Shown piece after piece: positions 6,339 to 6,406 of a DNA stretch of 6,406 nt. The position numbers and the translations under genes were made by a program. Every line of letters starts with the position of its first letter. Position 1 is the first letter of the stretch. Source of the DNA: Angelakisella sp. GTDB lineage: Bacteria > Bacillota > Clostridia > Oscillospirales > Ruminococcaceae. The stretch is taken from NCBI GenBank assembly GCA_022794295.1, contig JAAWEO010000128.1, positions 1-6,406 of the forward strand, given 5' to 3'. The notes beneath the pieces were generated by a model. That model did no database searches and was not told the origin of the DNA. It saw only the letters and a program-made list of their open reading frames with translations.

Positions 6339-6406
6339 TTTTTTCCGCAGAAAAAAGCACCTTATCCGGCCAACGAGCCTCCGGCCGCAAAAGCCCGGAC
6401 GCTGGT
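6292..6406 (-). repeat. Right copy of the 115-bp inverted repeat
   Basis: This is the reverse-complement partner of 9-123, with four mismatches by eye. It carries the same hairpins, including the perfect nine-pair stem 6337-6345/6350-6358 around CGCA. The copy reaches the last base of the window, so its outer end may be cut. The ends reading AACCGTTCC face inward in both copies. No transposase or target-site duplication can be seen, and the enclosed genes are chromosomal housekeeping genes. A dispersed intergenic repeat is therefore favoured over a transposon end. Confidence 0.9.
6308..6344 (+). terminator. Possible transcription terminator of the ftsK operon
   Basis: Two small GC-rich hairpins lie at 6308-6319 (GGCC/GGCC) and 6323-6333 (GCCC/GGGC). 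TCCGC and then six T (6339-6344) follow. The second stem has only four pairs and sits five bases before the T run, so it is a poor match to a standard intrinsic terminator. It is the only GC hairpin plus T run downstream of ftsK in this window. Confidence 0.3.

Noticed and set aside
9..6406. A transposon or genomic island bounded by terminal inverted repeats
   Set aside because: No transposase, integrase or resistance cargo is present. The enclosed genes are chromosomal housekeeping genes in largely conserved order, and no target-site duplication can be seen.
1..6406. CRISPR array, tRNA or rRNA genes
   Set aside because: No regularly spaced repeats with spacers, no cloverleaf with a terminal acceptor stem and no rRNA-like conserved segments were seen on either strand.

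Overview
The window looks like a stretch of chromosome from a high-GC member of the class Clostridia, probably an Oscillospiraceae-type gut anaerobe. This is inferred from the gene content, the GC-rich codon use and the strong AGGAGG-type ribosome binding sites, not from a database match. All five genes I can support lie on the + strand and are packed as one operon-like block.

Layout: positions 1-123 are mostly a 115-bp hairpin-rich repeat. Positions 124-341 hold a probable promoter (perfect TATAAT) and a leader of about 150 nt with a possible hairpin. The genes follow: a TepA/ClpP-like serine protease with an unusual basic AT-hook-like tail (342-1349); a small YlzJ-like protein (1353-1568); a 101-bp gap with a weak terminator-like hairpin; UppP, undecaprenyl-diphosphatase (1670-2572); an unassigned predicted lipoprotein (2574-3425); and an FtsK/SpoIIIE DNA translocase (3438-6206). 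The last 200 bp hold GC-rich hairpins and a second, inverted copy of the terminal repeat (6292-6406).

The order tepA-ylzJ-spoIIIE is the conserved order in Bacillus subtilis. Here uppP and the lipoprotein gene sit between ylzJ and the translocase. The translocase moves chromosomal DNA through the division or sporulation septum. UppP recycles the lipid carrier of peptidoglycan synthesis. A link through septum or envelope building is plausible, but it is inference.

The strongest unexplained signal is not a gene. It is the pair of 115-bp repeats (111 of 115 positions identical by eye) in inverted orientation at the two ends, each a string of short hairpins. No transposase, integrase or CRISPR array is visible. 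I read the pair as copies of a dispersed intergenic repeat family, and possibly as the reason an assembly ended here, rather than as ends of a transposon. I found no clear new multi-gene system. The most unusual protein feature is the tail of the TepA-like protease.
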